Source: CAZYAK01 sp964403335 (GTDB lineage Bacteria; Patescibacteriota; Gracilibacteria; Peribacterales; Peribacteraceae). Taken from it: a DNA stretch of 43,387 nucleotides. The stretch covers positions 1 to 43,387 of the forward strand of contig CAYOFI010000013.1 in NCBI GenBank assembly GCA_964403335.1. Reading direction: 5' to 3'. Under the pieces are notes generated by a model that saw only the letters and a program-made list of their open reading frames with translations, was not told where the DNA came from and did not search any database. The translations under genes and the position numbers were made by a program. This document shows, piece by piece, positions 41,982 to 43,387 of the stretch; position 1 is the stretch's first letter, and each line of letters opens with the position of its first letter.

Positions 41982-43010
41982 TCACTCCGCCAACCGATAC
42001 GACGCACTCTGCGACACGATCATCCGGTCTTGCTCGAGTTTTTTCAGAAGACCCGCAAGCCACTTCTTATGCTCGCGCGTATTCCAATCGACCGTGATGC
42101 GTTTGCCTATCTCGTTAAGTGAAAGACCGTGATCAACATCGCGCAACTGCTCAACGATGCGCCCGCGGAAGATGCGATTGGGAACGAACACCGAACCGAC
42201 CAGACGTCCCGGCTCGCTCGGAGTTTTTGGTTTCTGGTTTTTGGTTTCTGGTTTTTCCGACGCGTATTTTCTCCACATCTCCGGCGTCGTCACCATGATG
42301 CCGTGCTTCGTCAGCGGACAGATGTCCCAGCGAGGATTCCGTTTCGTTTGGACGAGTGAACCGAAGTCCATCAACGCTGCGTGCCAATCGGCTGTCGATC
42401 TCAGAAGTTTTTGGTTTTTGGTTTCTGGTTTCTGGCTTCTCTCCATTACGAGAGCTGCTTCCAGTACATCAGATGCTAATGCAACGAGCCACTTGTCATC
42501 TTTCTCCCACGTTCCATCCGCATTCTCCGGACCGACGAACGTGCGATGCAACACTCTGCGGATGTTCGTGTCGACGCAGGGAGTGGGAATACCGAACGCG
42601 AAGTTGCGGATGGCGCCGGCGGTGTAGGCGCCGATGCCTTTGATCGACCGCAATGATTCAAGATCCGACGGGAAGACCCCGCCGAATTCTTCGGCGATCA
42701 TCTTGGCCGCGTCACGCAGTCTAAGGGCGCGGGAGTTGTAGCCCATCCCCCGCCACGCGATAATCACCTCCTTATTGGATGCCTGCGCGAGGGCCTGGAG
42801 GGTCGGGAACTGATCCGTAAACCTCTTATAGATGATGATCACGCGCGGAACTTGGGTCTGCTGGAGCATGATCTCCGAGACCAAAACGCAGTATGCGCGC
42901 TCCGTAGCATCAGTAATAGCCAAATCTCGCCATGGGAGGGTGCGCTTATGGCGGGCGTACCAAGCCCAGATTTCCTGGGTGAACCGATGGATCCTTTCAG
43001 CCGTTTTCAT
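41982..43010 (-). CDS. mutY: A/G-specific adenine glycosylase lacking most Fe-S cysteines, 342 aa
   Basis: MutY removes adenine paired with 8-oxoguanine. The HhH-GPD domain has the catalytic Glu46 in SEIMLQQTQV, the helix-hairpin-helix SIKGIGAYTAGA (132-143) and the catalytic Asp147 in PCVDTNIRRV. The Fe-S loop reads DFGSLVQTKRNPRWDICPL: only one of the four usual Cys remains (Gln and Trp replace the first two, the last is also gone). The C-terminal MutT-like domain is replaced by a short winged-helix-like end. Two in-frame insertions PETKNQK come from a DNA repeat. ATG 43010 follows an extended -10 TGCTACACT; the longer open frame would overlap the tuf promoter. Confidence 0.9.
   Translation of the reverse strand: MKTAERIHRFTQEIWAWYARHKRTLPWRDLAITDATERAYCVLVSEIMLQQTQVPRVIIIYKRFTDQFPTLQALAQASNKEVIIAWRGMGYNSRALRLRDAAKMIAEEFGGVFPSDLESLRSIKGIGAYTAGAIRNFAFGIPTPCVDTNIRRVLHRTFVGPENADGTWEKDDKWLVALASDVLEAALVMERSQKPETKNQKLLRSTADWHAALMDFGSLVQTKRNPRWDICPLTKHGIMVTTPEMWRKYASEKPETKNQKPKTPSEPGRLVGSVFVPNRIFRGRIVEQLRDVDHGLSLNEIGKRITVDWNTREHKKWLAGLLKKLEQDRMIVSQSASYRLAE
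42223..42257. repeat. Tandem repeat inside mutY (copy 1)
   Basis: Run of GGTTTCTGGTTTTT units; the coding strand gives KPETKNQKPKTP between the catalytic domain and the C-terminal end. Confidence 0.8.
42406..42439. repeat. Tandem repeat inside mutY (copy 2)
   Basis: Run of GGTTTTTGGTTTCT units; the coding strand gives SQKPETKNQKLL just before the degenerate Fe-S loop. Confidence 0.8.
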
Positions 43011-43017
43011 GGGCCTC

Positions 43018-43026
43018 AGTGTAGCA
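43018..43026 (-). promoter_or_regulatory. Extended -10 promoter of mutY
   Basis: TGCTACACT on the minus strand, seven nucleotides before ATG 43010, the same layout as at 6960 and 9447. Confidence 0.5.
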
Positions 43027-43034
43027 AGCCGCTG

Positions 43035-43063
43035 TTGACGCAGATTTGTGCTTTCCCTAGACT
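43035..43063 (+). promoter_or_regulatory. Candidate promoter of tuf
   Basis: TTGACG (43035-43040), 17 nt, TAGACT (43058-43063). The leader would be about 63 nt. A second -10-like TAGAAT is at 43082-43087 without a matching -35. Confidence 0.5.
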
Positions 43064-43132
43064 TCCCAGGCAAACGACAGCTAGAATCGCTGCCCCCGTA
43101 CGCACTTTTCCTTCCCTTACCCCTCATTTTGT

Positions 43133-43387
43133 ATGGCAGATGCCAAGAAGTTCGATCGTTCGAAGACGCACGTCAACGTCGGAACGATCGGTCACGTCGA
43201 CCACGGAAAGACGACTTTGACGGCCGCTCTCTCCATGAACTTCTCACCGGATGGCGAGAAGAAGGGATACGCGGATATCGACAACGCTCCCGAGGAGCGC
43301 GAGCGCGGTATCACGATCAACACCGCTCACGTCGAATACGAATCGGCCAAGCGCCACTACGCGCACGTCGACTGTCCGGGTCACGCC
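43133..43387 (+). CDS. tuf: Translation elongation factor Tu (N-terminal part)
   Basis: EF-Tu delivers aminoacyl-tRNA to the ribosome with GTP. The first 85 residues are present; the gene runs off the right edge. The P-loop GHVDHGKTT, the G2 motif ERGITI and the G3 start DCPGHA are intact, as is NTAHVEYE. The segment between the P-loop and IDNAPEERERG differs from the usual KVLAKKGG type (SMNFSPDGEKKGYAD). ATG 43133 gives the typical start MADAKKFDRSKTHVNVGTIG. No Shine-Dalgarno sequence is visible. Confidence 0.98.
   Translation, partial: MADAKKFDRSKTHVNVGTIGHVDHGKTTLTAALSMNFSPDGEKKGYADIDNAPEERERGITINTAHVEYESAKRHYAHVDCPGHA

Overview
The window looks like a piece of the chromosome of an ultra-small, poorly characterised bacterium of the Patescibacteria/CPR type, perhaps Peregrinibacteria or Peribacteria. 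This is inferred from gene style and not proven: very large secreted proteins with poly-serine linkers and cysteine-rich modules, many unrecognisable proteins, no visible Shine-Dalgarno sites, and short or absent 5' leaders. Universal markers are rpoC (left edge), rny and tuf (right edge). TGA, TAA and TAG all end genes, so the genetic code appears standard.

Layout. 1-3.4 kb: the 5' part of rpoC, with no rpoB beside it, then a hypothetical gene, a zinc-ribbon gene and a small membrane-anchored protein. 3.4-13.8 kb: seven co-directional genes for exported cysteine-rich proteins. Long and short genes alternate. Three short genes encode a membrane anchor plus one compact six-cysteine domain (GWCC-x6-C-x8-C-x14-C-x3-C), and each is overlapped or closely followed by a long secreted gene carrying related modules. 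This is the strongest candidate for an undescribed system. 13.9-17.4 kb: metabolic genes (CofE-like ligase, a PurN broken by an in-frame TAG, an FNR-type flavin reductase, CarA) separated by several families of small DNA repeats.

17.5-34.7 kb: a block of nine proteins with no clear family assignment. It contains two paralogous small-gene plus large-gene pairs joined by ATGA overlaps; one large partner combines leucine-rich-like repeats with a caspase-like (clan CD) His/Cys signature. It also has four large proteins with membrane segments or charged tails, and two proteins with His-rich C-termini. 34.7-43.4 kb: a secreted lamin-tail/PKD protein, ribonuclease Y, a probable surface-layer-like protein with a strong promoter and terminators on both sides, a MutY lacking most Fe-S cysteines, and tuf.

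A recurring signal is a -10 box (often an extended TGnTAnnnT) only 6-9 nt before the ATG. It is seen at more than ten genes and suggests widespread leaderless mRNAs; it was also used here to choose starts. No tRNA, rRNA, CRISPR array or transposase gene was seen, and there is no gene-free stretch longer than 300 bases.
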